Shown here piece by piece: positions 29,000 to 37,737 of a DNA stretch of 44,554 nucleotides (positions are counted from its first letter, which is position 1; every line of letters starts with the position of its first letter). The stretch spans positions 1 through 44,554 of the forward strand of contig JANYKR010000069.1 of assembly GCA_025358155.1 (NCBI GenBank), in the 5' to 3' direction. The notes beneath the pieces were generated by a model. The model ran no database searches. It had not been told where the DNA came from and saw nothing but the letters and a program-made list of their open reading frames with translations. Origin of the DNA: Betaproteobacteria bacterium (GTDB taxonomy: Bacteria > Pseudomonadota > Gammaproteobacteria > Burkholderiales > Burkholderiaceae_C). Position numbers and translations under genes: made by a program.

Positions 29000-29075
29000 T
29001 GGTGCCGGCTATCCGAATCGAACGGATCACCTACCGCTTACAAGGCGGTTGCTCTACCAAATGAGCTAAGCCGGC
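29000..29075 (-). tRNA. tRNA-Thr (anticodon UGU)
   Basis: A 76-nt cloverleaf on the minus strand. Acceptor arms GCCGGCT/AGCCGGC pair fully, the D-arm is GCTC/GAGC, the anticodon stem ACCGC/GCGGT carries the loop CTTGTAA (anticodon TGT), and the T-arm ATCCG/CGGAT surrounds TTCGATT. The CCA end is encoded. A TAAAAT -10-like box at 29086-29091 (minus) sits just upstream. Confidence 0.97.
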
Positions 29076-29085
29076 ATGAATCTCA

Positions 29086-29091
29086 ATTTTA
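29086..29091 (-). promoter_or_regulatory. Candidate -10 box for tRNA-Thr
   Basis: Minus-strand TAAAAT, five of six matches to consensus, 11 bp from the tRNA 5' end. The -35 region is not convincing. Confidence 0.3.
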
Positions 29092-29163
29092 GTTCCAGGT
29101 CCGAAGCCAAAACCGGTGGGCAGTGGCGCCTGAGCCCAACGGCCCTCGAGCCTGCTGCCAGCG

Positions 29164-29733
29164 CTACTTGATGCGCTTGAGCTTTGGGCGACCACCCGAC
29201 GGCGGCGCAGGGGGCTCGGGCAGCGGCGCAGCAGCCCCGGCTTCGACCGGTGGCGCCACCAGCGCTCCGTCCGCCGCACTGTCTTGCCGACCGGCCAGCC
29301 TCAACCCGGCCCGTGCGGGCTCAGCCGCAGCAGGCGGTGTCGCGCCACCAGCCGCCGCAGGCGGTGTCGCGCCGCCAGCCCCCGCGCCAGCCACTGCAGC
29401 AGGGCCTGGAAACGCCATGCCCTGACCATTTTCACGGGCATAAATCGCCACCACATGGTCAACCGGCACCACGATCTCCCGGGAGACGCCACCAAACCGG
29501 GCCTTGAATTCGACGAACTCATTGCCCAGGCTCAGGCTGCTGGTGGCCTCGAAGCCGACGTTGAGTACGATCTCGTTGGCCTTGACGTACTCCATCGGCA
29601 CCTGCACGCCAGCCGCGACATGCACCGCCAGGTAAGGCGTGAAGCCATTGTCAGTACACCATTCGTGCAGGGCACGGATCAGGTAGGGGCGGGTGGACGT
29701 GCCTTGCTCGTCCGGGGCAGCCGGTTTGCTCAT
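29164..29733 (-). CDS. sspB: ClpXP protease specificity-enhancing factor SspB
   Basis: 189 residues from ATG 29733. The folded domain (about 15-115) begins TRPYLIRALHEWCTDNGFTPYL and includes IVLNVGFEATSSLSLGNEFVEFKARF and IVVPVDHVVAIYARENGQGMAF. A long Ala/Pro/Gly linker follows, including a doubled GGATPPAAA unit, and the C-terminus is GGRPKLKRIK, the ClpX-binding tail. SspB delivers ssrA-tagged and other substrates to ClpXP. The linker is longer than in E. coli. It lies directly downstream of sspA, the usual pair. Confidence 0.95.
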   Translation of the reverse strand: MSKPAAPDEQGTSTRPYLIRALHEWCTDNGFTPYLAVHVAAGVQVPMEYVKANEIVLNVGFEATSSLSLGNEFVEFKARFGGVSREIVVPVDHVVAIYARENGQGMAFPGPAAVAGAGAGGATPPAAAGGATPPAAAEPARAGLRLAGRQDSAADGALVAPPVEAGAAAPLPEPPAPPSGGRPKLKRIK

Positions 29734-29742
29734 CGATGAATC

Positions 29743-30357
29743 TTACTTGCGCATCACTTTCTCGGACGGCGTCAGCGCCTCGATATAGGCCGGGCGCGAA
29801 AAGATGCGTTCAGCGTACTTCAGCAGCGGTGCGGCATTCTTGGACAGATCGATGCCGTAGTAGTCCAGGCGCCACAGCAGCGGCGCGATGGCCACGTCGA
29901 GCATCGAGAAGTCGTCGCCCAGCATGTACTTGTTCTTCAGGAAGATCGGCGCGAGCTGGGTCAGGCGTTCGCGAATCTGCGAGCGTGCCTTTTCGAGCAC
30001 CTTGTCGTTGGACTTGGTGCCGCTGCGGCTTTCAAGCAGGTTGACATGGGCAAACAACTCCTTCTCGAAGTTGAACAAGAACAACCGCACCCGGGCGCGT
30101 GCCACCGGATCACCCGGCATCAGTTGCGGGTGCGGGAAACGCTCGTCGATGTACTCGTTGATGATGTGCGATTCGTACAGGATCAGATCCCGCTCGACCA
30201 GGATCGGCACCTCGTTGTACGGGTTCATCAGCGCGATGTCTTCGGGCTTGGCGAACAGATCGACGTCACGGATCTCGAAGTCCATGCCCTTCTCGAACAG
30301 CACGAAGCGGCAGCGGTGCGAGTAGGGGCAGGTGGTTCCAGAGTAAAGCACCATCAT
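29743..30357 (-). CDS. sspA: Stringent starvation protein A (GST-fold)
   Basis: 204 residues from ATG 30357; AAGGAG lies 6 bp upstream, so the longer frame to 30447 is not used. It opens with MMVLYSGTTCPYSHRCRFVLFEKG and has NEVPILVERDLILYESHIINEYIDERFPHP, the thioredoxin-like half of SspA, followed by the helical GST C domain. SspA binds RNA polymerase and alters promoter choice under starvation and acid stress. It is separated from the upstream cytochrome bc1 operon by a strong terminator and is followed 9 bp later by sspB. Confidence 0.96.
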   Translation of the reverse strand: MMVLYSGTTCPYSHRCRFVLFEKGMDFEIRDVDLFAKPEDIALMNPYNEVPILVERDLILYESHIINEYIDERFPHPQLMPGDPVARARVRLFLFNFEKELFAHVNLLESRSGTKSNDKVLEKARSQIRERLTQLAPIFLKNKYMLGDDFSMLDVAIAPLLWRLDYYGIDLSKNAAPLLKYAERIFSRPAYIEALTPSEKVMRK

Positions 30358-30410
30358 GGTGGTGGGCTCCTTGGTGAGCAGATCGGTCGGCTTGTGCAAA
30401 AAATACCGCA

Positions 30411-30457
30411 CAAAAACAAATGCGCGCAGCGGGCCTGGCGCGGCCACCGCTGCGCGC
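30411..30457 (-). terminator. Strong intrinsic terminator after petC
   Basis: Read on the minus strand, a perfect 11-bp stem (GCGCGCAGCGG / CCGCTGCGCGC, plus positions 30447-30457 and 30422-30432) is followed by ATTTGTTTTTG. A second stem, CCGGCAC/GTGCCGG (30463-30478), lies between it and the petC stop. It should isolate sspAB from petABC. Confidence 0.85.
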
Positions 30458-30493
30458 GTGGCCCGGCACAGGTGCCGGACCCGCAGGACAGGC

Positions 30494-31273
30494 TTACTTG
30501 ACGTTTTTCCAGAACGCAGCGTTCATGCGCCAGGCAAGCACGGTGAGGATACCCAGGAACAGCAGCACCCATACCCCCAGCCGGACCCGTTGGGTCTGGG
30601 CCGGCTCACCCATCCACTGCAGGTAGGCCACCAGGTCGGCCATGGCCAAGTCGTAGTCGGCCTTGTTCAGGCTGCCAGGCTTGGTCTGCTCGAAGCCCTT
30701 GAACACATGGGTCACCTTGGCGGGGTCATGCGGGTCTTTTTCTTCGGCAAAAATGGCCCGTTGCTCACCTTGCAACTCCCACAGCACATGCGGCATGGCG
30801 ACGGCCGGATAAACCAGGTTGTTCCAGCCCGTAGGCCGGGACTCGTCGCGGTAGAAGCCGCGCATGTAGGTGTAGAGGTAGTCGGCGCCGGAGCCGTTTT
30901 CACCGGCCCGTGAACGGGCGATCACGCTCAGGTCCGGCGGCTGGGCGCCGAACCAGGCCTTGGCGTCCTTGGGCGCCATCGCCACCGTCATCAGGTCACC
31001 GACCTTGTCGCCGGCAAACAGCAGGTTCTTCTTGATCTGGTCGTCGCTCAACTCGATGTCGTGCATGCGGTTGTAGCGCATGTACGCGGCGGAGTGACAG
31101 TTCAAGCAGTAGTTGACGAAGATCTTGGCACCGTTTTGCAGTGCGGCGACATCGCTGATGCGGTCCTTCGGAAACTTGTCCCAGGCCGGGCCGGCCTCGT
31201 TGGCCCGAGCGCCAGCGCACAGACCGGCAAACAGGGCAACCACTGCCAGCAGGCTTGCAAGCGTTCTTTTCAT
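30494..31273 (-). CDS. petC: Cytochrome c1 of the cytochrome bc1 complex
   Basis: 259 residues from ATG 31273, with AGGAG 9 bp upstream; the longer open frame to 31714 runs antisense-like through petB and is not used. Signal peptide (about 1-24), haem-binding CLNCH at 56-60, the conserved MRYNRMHDIELSDDQIKKNLLFAGDKVGD, and the haem-ligand region VAMPHVLWELQGEQ. A C-terminal transmembrane anchor (RLGVWVLLFLGILTVLAW) holds it in the inner membrane. It passes electrons from the Rieske centre to soluble or membrane cytochrome c. Last gene of petABC. Confidence 0.97.
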   Translation of the reverse strand: MKRTLASLLAVVALFAGLCAGARANEAGPAWDKFPKDRISDVAALQNGAKIFVNYCLNCHSAAYMRYNRMHDIELSDDQIKKNLLFAGDKVGDLMTVAMAPKDAKAWFGAQPPDLSVIARSRAGENGSGADYLYTYMRGFYRDESRPTGWNNLVYPAVAMPHVLWELQGEQRAIFAEEKDPHDPAKVTHVFKGFEQTKPGSLNKADYDLAMADLVAYLQWMGEPAQTQRVRLGVWVLLFLGILTVLAWRMNAAFWKNVK

Positions 31274-31290
31274 GTTGGGATGCTCCTGCT

Positions 31291-32688
31291 TCAATGGGCC
31301 GCGAAGGTGACGCGGTCGGGCACCTGCTTGAAGGTGCCGATGGTGCTCCACCAGGGCATCAGCAAGAAGAAGCCAAAGTAGAAGAAGGTGCCGATCTGGG
31401 CGATCAGGGTGCCCGTGGCCGACGGCGGCTGAATGCCCAGGTAACCGAGCACAAAGAAGAACACCACAAAGATGCCGTAGAGCACCTTGTGCCAGGTCGG
31501 CCGGTAGCGGATCGACTTGACCGGGCTGTTGTCGAGCCAGGGCAGGAAGAACAGGATGATCACCGCGCCGCCCATCACCACCACACCCCAGAACTTGGCA
31601 TCGAATGTCTTGAGCAAGGCTATCGCCACCAGCACCCCGACCGCAATCGCGATGCGGGCGCGACCTTTGAGCGAAAGCATCGACACCAGCCCGGCCAGAC
31701 CGACCGCGCCGCACAGCCAGGTCACCATCGGATCGGTGGTGGCCCGCAACATCGAGTAGTAGGGCGTGAAATACCAGACCGGTGCAATGTGCGCCGGCGT
31801 CTTGAGCGAGTCGGCCGGGATGAAGTTGTTGTACTCCAGGAAGTAGCCACCCAGTTCAGGGCCGAAGAACAGAATGGCGCAGAACACCATCAGGAACACG
31901 CAGATCGCAAATGTGTCGTGCACCGAATAAAACGGGTGAAAAGCGATGCCGTCGAGCGGGATACCGGTCTTCGGATCCTTCTTGTCCTTGATCTCGACCC
32001 CGTCCGGGTTGTTCGAGCCCACTTCATGCAGCGCGATGATGTGCGCCACCACCAAGCCCAGCAGCACCAGCGGCACGGCGATGACGTGGAAGCTGAAAAA
32101 GCGGTTCAGCGTCGCGTCGCCGACGACATAGTCACCCCGAATCAGCAGCGCCAGGTCCGGGCCGATGAAGGGCACGGCGGCGAACAAGTTGACGATGACC
32201 TGGGCGCCCCAGTAGCTCATCTGGCCCCAGGGCAGCAGGTAGCCCATGAAGGCCTCGGCCATCAGGCACAGGAAAATCGCGCTGCCGAACAGCCAGACCA
32301 GTTCACGCGGCTTGCGGTAGCTGCCGTAGATCAGGCCGCGGAACATGTGCAGATAAACGACGACGAAAAACGCCGATGCGCCGGTGGAGTGCATGTAGCG
32401 GATCAGCCAGCCCCAGGGCACATCGCGCATGATGTACTCGACCGACGCAAACGCCAGGGCTGCGTCGGGTTTGTAGTGCATCACCAAAAATATGCCGGTG
32501 ACGATCTGGATCACCAGCACGACCATCGACAACACGCCGAAGACGTAGAAGATGTTGAAGTTCTTCGGAGCGTAATACTCCGACATGTGGTCTTTGAACA
32601 GCTGGGAGGCCGGAAACCGGTTGTCCACCCAGGTCATCAACTTCGCGCCCATGGGCGCGTCGGCCGGTACCGTCTTGAAATCTGCCAT
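31291..32688 (-). CDS. petB: Cytochrome b of the cytochrome bc1 complex
   Basis: 465 residues from ATG 32688. The four haem-ligating His lie in RYMHSTGASAFFVVVYLHMFRG and FFSFHVIAVPLVLLGLVVAHIIALHEVG. The Qo-site PEWY-type motif appears as PVWYF here (APVWYFTPYYSML). It has both N- and C-terminal cytochrome b domains in one chain, so it is the bc1 rather than the b6f form, and carries extra C-terminal helices. Site of quinol oxidation and reduction in the inner membrane. Confidence 0.97.
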   Translation of the reverse strand: MADFKTVPADAPMGAKLMTWVDNRFPASQLFKDHMSEYYAPKNFNIFYVFGVLSMVVLVIQIVTGIFLVMHYKPDAALAFASVEYIMRDVPWGWLIRYMHSTGASAFFVVVYLHMFRGLIYGSYRKPRELVWLFGSAIFLCLMAEAFMGYLLPWGQMSYWGAQVIVNLFAAVPFIGPDLALLIRGDYVVGDATLNRFFSFHVIAVPLVLLGLVVAHIIALHEVGSNNPDGVEIKDKKDPKTGIPLDGIAFHPFYSVHDTFAICVFLMVFCAILFFGPELGGYFLEYNNFIPADSLKTPAHIAPVWYFTPYYSMLRATTDPMVTWLCGAVGLAGLVSMLSLKGRARIAIAVGVLVAIALLKTFDAKFWGVVVMGGAVIILFFLPWLDNSPVKSIRYRPTWHKVLYGIFVVFFFVLGYLGIQPPSATGTLIAQIGTFFYFGFFLLMPWWSTIGTFKQVPDRVTFAAH

Positions 32689-32716
32689 GTCTGCTTGCCT
32701 CGATGCGGGGTGGTGT

Positions 32717-33316
32717 TCAGGCCTTCTTGTCCTCGCCGATCAGCAGACGCGAATCGGTGAGGTAGACGTGCGGCGGCACTTCGAGGTTGTCGGGTGCGGG
32801 CTTGTTCTTGAAGACCCGGCCCGCCATGTCGAAGGTGGAGCCGTGGCACGGGCACAGAAAACCGCCCTGCCAGTCGTCCGGCAGCGAGGGCTGGGCACCG
32901 AGAGTGAACTTCTCGCTCGGCGAGCAGCCCAGGTGCGAGCAAATGCCCACTGCCACCAGGTATTCCGGCTTGATGGACCGGTATTCGTTGCGCGCATAGG
33001 CCGGTGTCAGCTCGTCGGCCTTGCGGGCCGAGTTGGGGTCGGCCAGTTGCGGGTCGAGCTTCTTGAGCCCGTCGAGCTGTTCTTTGGTGCGGCGAACGAT
33101 CCACACCGGCTTGCCACGCCACTCGACGGTCATTTTTTCGCCGGGCTTGAGACCGCTGATGTCGGCCTCGACGGCAGCGCCGGCGGCCTTGGCGCGCTCG
33201 GACGGGGCAAAGGTGCTGACGAAGGGTACGGCGGCGGCAATGCCACCCAGGGCGCCGGCACCGGCCGTGATCGCCACCCAGGTGCGTCGGCTTGGGTCGA
33301 CGGGGCTGTCACTCAT
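32717..33316 (-). CDS. petA: Rieske iron-sulfur subunit of the cytochrome bc1 complex
   Basis: 199 residues from ATG 33316. A twin-arginine type leader (SRRTWVAI, Arg10-Arg11) precedes a membrane anchor (about 15-35). The [2Fe-2S] ligands are in CSHLGC (Cys126, His128) and CPCHGS (Cys155, His158), with Cys131 and Cys157 as the disulfide. Twin-arginine export matches the tatABC genes further right in the window. First gene of petABC, divergent from mscL. Confidence 0.97.
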   Translation of the reverse strand: MSDSPVDPSRRTWVAITAGAGALGGIAAAVPFVSTFAPSERAKAAGAAVEADISGLKPGEKMTVEWRGKPVWIVRRTKEQLDGLKKLDPQLADPNSARKADELTPAYARNEYRSIKPEYLVAVGICSHLGCSPSEKFTLGAQPSLPDDWQGGFLCPCHGSTFDMAGRVFKNKPAPDNLEVPPHVYLTDSRLLIGEDKKA

Positions 33317-33389
33317 GGGAATCCTCGTTGGTAGCGCCCTGCGCGGGCAGCTGATGGGGCTCAGACACCGGACTCAGGGACAACCCGGC

Positions 33390-33395
33390 ATTCTA
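33390..33395 (-). promoter_or_regulatory. Candidate -10 box of the petABC operon
   Basis: Minus-strand TAGAAT, five of six matches, about 74 bp before the petA ATG. No good -35 is present at 16-18 bp, so this is tentative. Confidence 0.35.
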
Positions 33396-33434
33396 GCGGA
33401 CCTGCTTGCGCCAGCCTGTCAGGGGGGCAGTGGA

Positions 33435-33462
33435 TTGACGGGCTTGCCGGCTCGCTGATACT
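33435..33462 (+). promoter_or_regulatory. Sigma70-like promoter of mscL
   Basis: TTGACG (33435-33440), 16-bp spacer, GATACT (33457-33462), giving a start near 33469 and a leader of about 60 nt before the mscL ATG. Confidence 0.55.
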
Positions 33463-33527
33463 CGTAACCACGCGCAAACCAAGGGCCGCATGGTGTTGGC
33501 CCCGCGTGATCAGTCCAGGAGTAAACC

Positions 33528-33959
33528 ATGAGTTTTGGCAGTGAATTCAAAGAGTTCGCCATGAAAGGCAACGTCGTTGACCTGGCCGTCGGCGTCATCA
33601 TCGGTGGCGCTTTCGGCAAGATCGTCGATTCGGTCGTCAAAGACTTGATCATGCCGCTCGTCAACCTGGCCACCGGTGGGCAGATCGATTTCACCAACAA
33701 ATACTGGGTGCTTTCCGGCAAGGTGCCCGATGGCGCCACCCTGGTCGAGGCCCAGAAAGTCGGCAATGTGCTGGCCTACGGCAACTTCATCACCATCGCG
33801 ATCAGCTTCATCATTCTGGCCTTCGTGATCTTCATGATGATCCGCCAGATCAACAAGATGAAACGCGCCGAGCCCGCGCCAGCGCCGGCCGCACCGCCCG
33901 CCACGCCCGAGGATGTGCTGCTGCTGCGCGAGATCCGCGACGGCCTGAGCAAGCGCTGA
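33528..33959 (+). CDS. mscL: Large-conductance mechanosensitive channel MscL
   Basis: 143 residues from ATG 33528, with AGGAG 7 bp upstream. The N-terminal amphipathic helix and first transmembrane helix are highly conserved: [20 protein letters not shown], then [19 protein letters not shown] periplasmic loop is followed by the second helix ([19 protein letters not shown]) and a charged C-terminal bundle. Opens on hypo-osmotic shock to release solutes. Has its own promoter and diverges from petA. Confidence 0.97.
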   Translation: MSFGSEFKEFAMKGNVVDLAVGVIIGGAFGKIVDSVVKDLIMPLVNLATGGQIDFTNKYWVLSGKVPDGATLVEAQKVGNVLAYGNFITIAISFIILAFVIFMMIRQINKMKRAEPAPAPAAPPATPEDVLLLREIRDGLSKR

Positions 33960-34125
33960 ACTGCGGCAGGGACGGAGCCGGGCCGCCCGCCGAGCTGCGC
34001 GGCCCGTCGGTCGGCCGGCGAACAGGCTTCAAGTTCGTGCCCGGTCGGCCGATAGCACCGGGGTAGAGAGGTAAACCGAGACCACCTGACGGGCCCAATC
34101 CGGGCCACCGGTGTGCCGCCGCCCC

Positions 34126-36663
34126 ATGGACCTGACCCTGCCTCCCCGCCTGCCTGCCAAGCTGGAAAGCGCCGTGCAACGGGTGCGCATGGCTGCGCGC
34201 ACCGCCGCCGAGCACACGGTCGACAGCCTCGGCCTGGCCGCACTGGCCACCCACCAGGTGCTGCAGCGTGATGCGCTGCTGGGCGCGCAGTACGAGCTCA
34301 ACCGCAAGCTGGCGATTTTTGCGCTCACCTTCAACGAGACGCTCGACACCGACGTGGCCCGGCAAGCCGGCACGCTGACGCCCAGCACGGGTCCTTCCGT
34401 GACACCCGACAGCCTGGTGGCCAGCTGGGAGTCGCTGACCTTGGTCGATGACCACGAGGTCGAAATCCACATCTCGGCCGACCGCTTTGCGCTGGAAATC
34501 TCACACGCCTGCGAGTGGGAGATTCGCGAGCTTGACGCCTACATGGGCAGCCTGATGGGCCTGGGCGCGGCCGACCATGACCGCAACCCGCTGCGTGCCG
34601 AGGTGGTGGGCCAGGCCATGATCCGTGCGATCGAGGCGGTCTCGGACCGGCCCGAAGTGCGCAAGGTGCTGAGCACCGAAATTGGCCGATCACTGGCCCA
34701 CGCCATGCGCCAAACCTATGGCGACATGGTGGCCGACATGCGCCACGCCGGCGTGCGGCCGGCTGGCCTGGTGGTGCGCAACGGCCCGGCGCGCAGCCAA
34801 TCGGTGCATGGCGCGCTCAATGGCCCCAACGCTGACGCCGGCCCGGGTGCGCATGATCCGTCGTCGCCTGGCCGGCTGCAGGTTCACTCGGGCTATTCGG
34901 GCCAGGCCGCCATGCCGCCTGGTCTGCACAGCCCGATGGGACGGGCGGGCTTTGCATCGTCCACGCGCGGCGGCGGCGGTGCTGGCCTGGGCCGGGTGGA
35001 CGGCGAAATGATGGCGTTGATCCGGCGGCTGACCCAGTCGTCTGGCCCGAGGTCAGGCGCGGGCCGCGCCGAACCCGAAACTTTGCACCGCAGCGCCAAC
35101 CCCGACATGACGCACGGCGATCCCACCGAATGGAACGGCTACGCCGAAGCCAGCGGCGACGGCTGGGGCCACGGCAGCCCGGGCGCCAGTGGCGGCGGCA
35201 ATGGCTACCCCCTGCCAAGCGAGGACTGGGCCGGCCTGCACGGCAGCCCCGGCCTGGCCGCACCCAACCTGATCACCGCCTACCGAGACGAGCTGCGCCA
35301 AGCCTCGACCGGCACGCTCGACCACATGGTGATCGACGTGATCGCCAGCCTGTTCGACCAGATTCTGTCCGATGCCAAAGTGCCGCCGCAGGTGGCGCGC
35401 CAGATCGCCAGGCTGCAGTTGCCGGTGCTGCGGGCTGCGCTGGGCGACAACAGCTTCTTCTCGTCTCGACGGCACCCGGTGCGGCGCTTCATCAACCGCA
35501 TCGCGTCGCTGGGCAGCGCGGTAGATGACTTCGACGGTACCGAGGGCCGCGCCCTGCTGGCCCAGGTGGCCGACCTGGTGCAGCAGATCGTGGACGGTGA
35601 CTTCGAGCAGATCGAGGTCTACGAGCAAAAGCTGCACCTGCTTGAGGCCTTCATCGCCGGCCAGTCCCGCGAGCGGGTGCAGGCCATGGGCGACGCCGAT
35701 GTGATGCTGGGCCGCAAGGAGGACTTGCTGCGGGTGCAGCAGCGCTTTGCGCAAGAGCTCGACCTGGCCTTGCAAGGCTTGCCGGTGCCTGACTACCTGC
35801 GTGACTTTCTCGCCACCCACTGGAGCCGGGCGATTGCCAGTGCGTCGCTCGACAGCAGCGACGAGGCCTTGCCGCAGCGCCTGAGGGATGCCGGGCGCGA
35901 ACTGGTGATGAGCGTGCAACCCAAGGGCACGCCGGCGCACCGCCAGGTGTTCTTGCGCAAGCTGCCCCAGTTGATGAAGGACCTGAACCTGGGCCTGGAC
36001 CGCATTGGCTGCCCCGAGGCGGACCGCCGCGCGTTTTTTGGTCAGTTGCTGCCGGCGCATGCCGAATCGCTGAAGGGCCAACCGCTCAGCACGCTGGAGC
36101 ACAACCTGCTGGAGCGCCGCATCGACGGTGCGCTCGCCACCCCGGTGCCTCGCGCCGCCGACCTGCCTGCTGCGGGTTCACCCCAAGCAGCCACATTGCA
36201 GGCGCTGGCCCACCAGGCGGTGTTCACACCGGCCGAAGCCCAGGCCGTGGGCCTGATCGACGACACAGCCGTCAACTGGGCGCAGTCGGTAGATATCGAC
36301 CTGAGCGCCGAGCCCGAGCTCCGGTCTGCCGACATCGCCATTGCCGGCCTGCCTGCGCCCGAGCCGGTAGAGCCCTCGAGCGGCAAGTCCCTGGCCGATC
36401 ATCTGCAACTCGGTTTTGCCTACCAGATGATGCTGCAGGGTGACTGGCAGCGGGTGCGCTTGTCCCACGTCAGCCCGGGACGCAGCTTTTTCGTCTTCAC
36501 CCACGGCGCCAAGCAGCGCGGCACGGTGTCCATGACCCACCGCATGCTGGTCAAACTGTGCGCCGGCGGCCGGCTGCGGGCGATGGAGGCCGCCTACCTG
36601 CTGGAGCGCGCCACGGCGCGGGCGCGGCGCCAGTTGGCCTTGCTGAGCCCGAAAAAGAAGTAG
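34126..36663 (+). CDS. DUF1631 family protein, function unknown
   Basis: 845 residues from ATG 34126; no clear Shine-Dalgarno, and a GTG at 34111 is possible. Matches the DUF1631 family: HALALEISHACEWEIRELD-like start (here FALEISHACEWEIRELDAYM), a central low-complexity Gly/Ser/Pro region (about 220-385) and a helical block from LDHMVIDVIASLFDQILSD to FINRIASLGSAVDDF. The C-terminal part (LQLGFAYQMMLQGDWQRVRLSHVSPGR-type segment with FVFTHG) resembles a PilZ-like beta-rich domain, which is my inference. No signal peptide or transmembrane helix; probably cytoplasmic. It stands alone between mscL and pdxA (convergent). Confidence 0.8.
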   Translation: MDLTLPPRLPAKLESAVQRVRMAARTAAEHTVDSLGLAALATHQVLQRDALLGAQYELNRKLAIFALTFNETLDTDVARQAGTLTPSTGPSVTPDSLVASWESLTLVDDHEVEIHISADRFALEISHACEWEIRELDAYMGSLMGLGAADHDRNPLRAEVVGQAMIRAIEAVSDRPEVRKVLSTEIGRSLAHAMRQTYGDMVADMRHAGVRPAGLVVRNGPARSQSVHGALNGPNADAGPGAHDPSSPGRLQVHSGYSGQAAMPPGLHSPMGRAGFASSTRGGGGAGLGRVDGEMMALIRRLTQSSGPRSGAGRAEPETLHRSANPDMTHGDPTEWNGYAEASGDGWGHGSPGASGGGNGYPLPSEDWAGLHGSPGLAAPNLITAYRDELRQASTGTLDHMVIDVIASLFDQILSDAKVPPQVARQIARLQLPVLRAALGDNSFFSSRRHPVRRFINRIASLGSAVDDFDGTEGRALLAQVADLVQQIVDGDFEQIEVYEQKLHLLEAFIAGQSRERVQAMGDADVMLGRKEDLLRVQQRFAQELDLALQGLPVPDYLRDFLATHWSRAIASASLDSSDEALPQRLRDAGRELVMSVQPKGTPAHRQVFLRKLPQLMKDLNLGLDRIGCPEADRRAFFGQLLPAHAESLKGQPLSTLEHNLLERRIDGALATPVPRAADLPAAGSPQAATLQALAHQAVFTPAEAQAVGLIDDTAVNWAQSVDIDLSAEPELRSADIAIAGLPAPEPVEPSSGKSLADHLQLGFAYQMMLQGDWQRVRLSHVSPGRSFFVFTHGAKQRGTVSMTHRMLVKLCAGGRLRAMEAAYLLERATARARRQLALLSPKKK

Positions 36664-36690
36664 CGGCCCTCCGCTCCCGGCGGGATGCCG

Positions 36691-37737
36691 TCAGCCCGCC
36701 GCCAGCTGGCGCGCCATGCGCACCGCAGCGATCAGGCTGCTGGCATCGGCCCGACCGGTGCCGGCGATGTCAAATGCGGTGCCGTGGTCGGGGCTGGTGC
36801 GCACAAAGGGCAAGCCCAGCGTCACGTTGACGCCTTGCTCCACCCCGAGGAATTTGACCGGGATCAGGCCATGGTCGTGCAGCATCGCCACCACGATGTC
36901 GAACTCACCCGGGTGAGTCGGCGTATCGCGGGCCCGCATGAACACCGTGTCGGGTGCAAACGGGCCGCTCGCGTTGATGCCCTCGGCACGCGCTGCCGCC
37001 ACAGCCGGCGCAATGAAACGGATCTCCTCATCGCCAAACAAGCCGCCCTCGCCGGCATGGGGGTTGAGCCCGGCCACGGCGATGCGCGGTGCCGCCTGGC
37101 CCCAGGCTGCTGCGCTGTGGTGGGCGATGCGCAGGGTCTGAAGCACCGCGTCAAAGTCGAGCCGCTCCAGCGCCTGGCGCAGCGCCAGATGGATCGTCAC
37201 CAGCACCACCCGCAACTCGTCGTTGGCCAGCATCATGCGCACCGGCACACCGCCTGCTGCCGCCTGCAGCAACTCGGTATGGCCGGGATAGGGCACGTTG
37301 GCCGCCGCCAGCGCCTCCTTGTGCACCGGCGCGGTGACCAGGGCCGCGACCTCGGCGCCCAGCGCCAGCTGGGCCGCTGCGCTGATGCACAGCGCGGCGG
37401 CACGGCCGGCCTCGGCATGCACCCGGCCCATGGGCAATTGGGCCAGGTCCAGCCCGTTGCACTGCAGCCCCGGCGGTTGCCAGACCCAGAGGCAGTCCGG
37501 CGGCGCCAACGCGGCATCGGCAGGCCGCTCCAGGTGCGCCACCGGCAGCCGCAGGCCGCACTGGGCCACGGCTCGCCGCAGCACCGCCACATCGCCCACC
37601 ACCAGCACCGGCCCAGTGGCCCCGGCCGCCACGGCGCGGGCGATGATTTCAGGGCCGATGCCGCAGGGGTCGCCCATGCTCAGGGCGAGCAGCGAGGTCG
37701 GCAGCGTCTCTGGCGGCTTGTGCGGGCTTGCGGTCAT
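36691..37737 (-). CDS. pdxA: 4-Hydroxythreonine-4-phosphate dehydrogenase PdxA
   Basis: 348 residues from ATG 37737, which overlaps the upstream stop (ATGA); the open frame to 37968 is not used. It shows the PdxA signatures SMGDPCGIGPEI near the start, APVHKEALAAANVPYPGHTELL (metal-binding His), GLNPHAGEGGLFGDEE, LHDHGLIPVK and FVRTSPDHGTAFDIAGTG. It oxidises 4-phosphohydroxy-threonine in pyridoxal phosphate synthesis, using NAD and a divalent metal. In many proteobacteria it pairs with surA/ksgA; here it follows a NIF3-like gene. Confidence 0.96.
   Translation of the reverse strand: MTASPHKPPETLPTSLLALSMGDPCGIGPEIIARAVAAGATGPVLVVGDVAVLRRAVAQCGLRLPVAHLERPADAALAPPDCLWVWQPPGLQCNGLDLAQLPMGRVHAEAGRAAALCISAAAQLALGAEVAALVTAPVHKEALAAANVPYPGHTELLQAAAGGVPVRMMLANDELRVVLVTIHLALRQALERLDFDAVLQTLRIAHHSAAAWGQAAPRIAVAGLNPHAGEGGLFGDEEIRFIAPAVAAARAEGINASGPFAPDTVFMRARDTPTHPGEFDIVVAMLHDHGLIPVKFLGVEQGVNVTLGLPFVRTSPDHGTAFDIAGTGRADASSLIAAVRMARQLAAG

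Noticed and set aside
31274-31714. Upstream extension of petC to 31714
   Set aside because: It overlaps petB in another frame; the signal peptide and a good Shine-Dalgarno fix the start at 31273.
33980-34005. Intrinsic terminator after mscL (GGGCCGC/GCGGCCC stem)
   Set aside because: Stem is perfect but no U-tract follows, and such stems are frequent in this GC-rich DNA.
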